6,272 nucleotides of DNA, taken from Nitrospira sp. GTDB lineage: Bacteria > Nitrospirota > Nitrospiria > Nitrospirales > Nitrospiraceae. Under the pieces are notes generated by a model. The model was not told the origin of the DNA. It was given only the letters and a program-made list of their open reading frames with translations, and ran no database searches. Below, piece after piece: positions 6,161 through 6,272 of the stretch (positions within the stretch are counted from its first letter, which is position 1; every line of letters starts with the position of its first letter). The translations under genes were made by a program, and so were the position numbers. The DNA is taken from NCBI GenBank assembly GCA_025360665.1, contig JANYBU010000187.1, forward strand, positions 1-6,272, in the 5' to 3' direction.

Positions 6161-6272
6161 TCCGTTTCCGCACTCCGAGTCAACGGCGGCAGGAACGCGG
6201 CGACGATTTTGAGCTTGAGGTAGTCCTCGTCGCGGTAGCCGTAGGCCCGGCGCTGGAGGACGCGGATCTTGT
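6151..6272 (-). CDS. ISL3-family transposase, C-terminal end, runs off the right edge
   Basis: The last 39 residues of a DDE transposase that moves an ISL3 (IS204/IS1001/IS1165) family insertion sequence. The translated end, KIRVLQRRAYGYRDEDYLKL followed by KIVAAFLPPL and a short tail ending in DPL, matches the conserved C-terminal signature of this family (N-K-I-R-V-x-Q-R-R-A-Y-G-Y-R-D-x-x-Y-x-x-L-K). The frame is open to the window edge. The stop TGA at 6151-6153 lies about 13 bases inside the probable element end. The catalytic residues are outside the window, so whether the element is intact cannot be judged. The reading frame is too short here to stand out by length; the identification rests on the motif. 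Confidence 0.85.
   Translation of the reverse strand, partial: KIRVLQRRAYGYRDEDYLKLKIVAAFLPPLTRSAETDPL

Overview
The window is a GC-rich bacterial chromosome segment with four complete or partial housekeeping-type genes, one unrecognised gene, two copies of a short inverted-repeat-bounded element, and the edge of an insertion sequence. The best guess for the source is a member of the Nitrospira lineage (Nitrospirota). This rests mainly on the repeat, whose ends read GCAGGATGCTGAAAAA and TTTTTGAGCATCCTGC and which I remember as frequent in Nitrospira genomes. No rRNA or other marker in the window confirms it, so treat it as a moderate inference.

Layout from left to right: (1) the N-terminal 93 codons of a peroxiredoxin on the minus strand, with a strong ribosome binding site and a plausible promoter; (2) a roughly 435-base gap, half of it filled by repeat copy 1 (213 bp); (3) a minus-strand gene of unknown function, which starts 13 bases after the stop codon of (4) typA/bipA, a ribosome-associated translational GTPase, also on the minus strand; (5) a 217-base divergent intergenic region; (6) a plus-strand class A penicillin-binding protein (mrcA/ponA, PBP1A type); (7) repeat copy 2 (124 bp), whose first base is the last base of the mrcA stop codon; (8) the C-terminal end of an ISL3-family transposase on the minus strand, entering from the right edge with its probable terminal inverted repeat.

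typA and the unknown gene look like a two-gene operon. typA and mrcA diverge from one regulatory region in which the two predicted -35 boxes are mirror images lying at the ends of a long imperfect palindrome, so shared control is possible. The typA leader also holds a canonical intrinsic-terminator hairpin (9-bp stem, tetraloop, eight U) that starts almost exactly at the predicted transcription start, which is an unusual place for one.

I see no CRISPR array, tRNA, rRNA, toxin-antitoxin pair or defence system. The protein-coding content is mostly conventional. What merits a second look is the repeat family and the typA-mrcA intergenic architecture.
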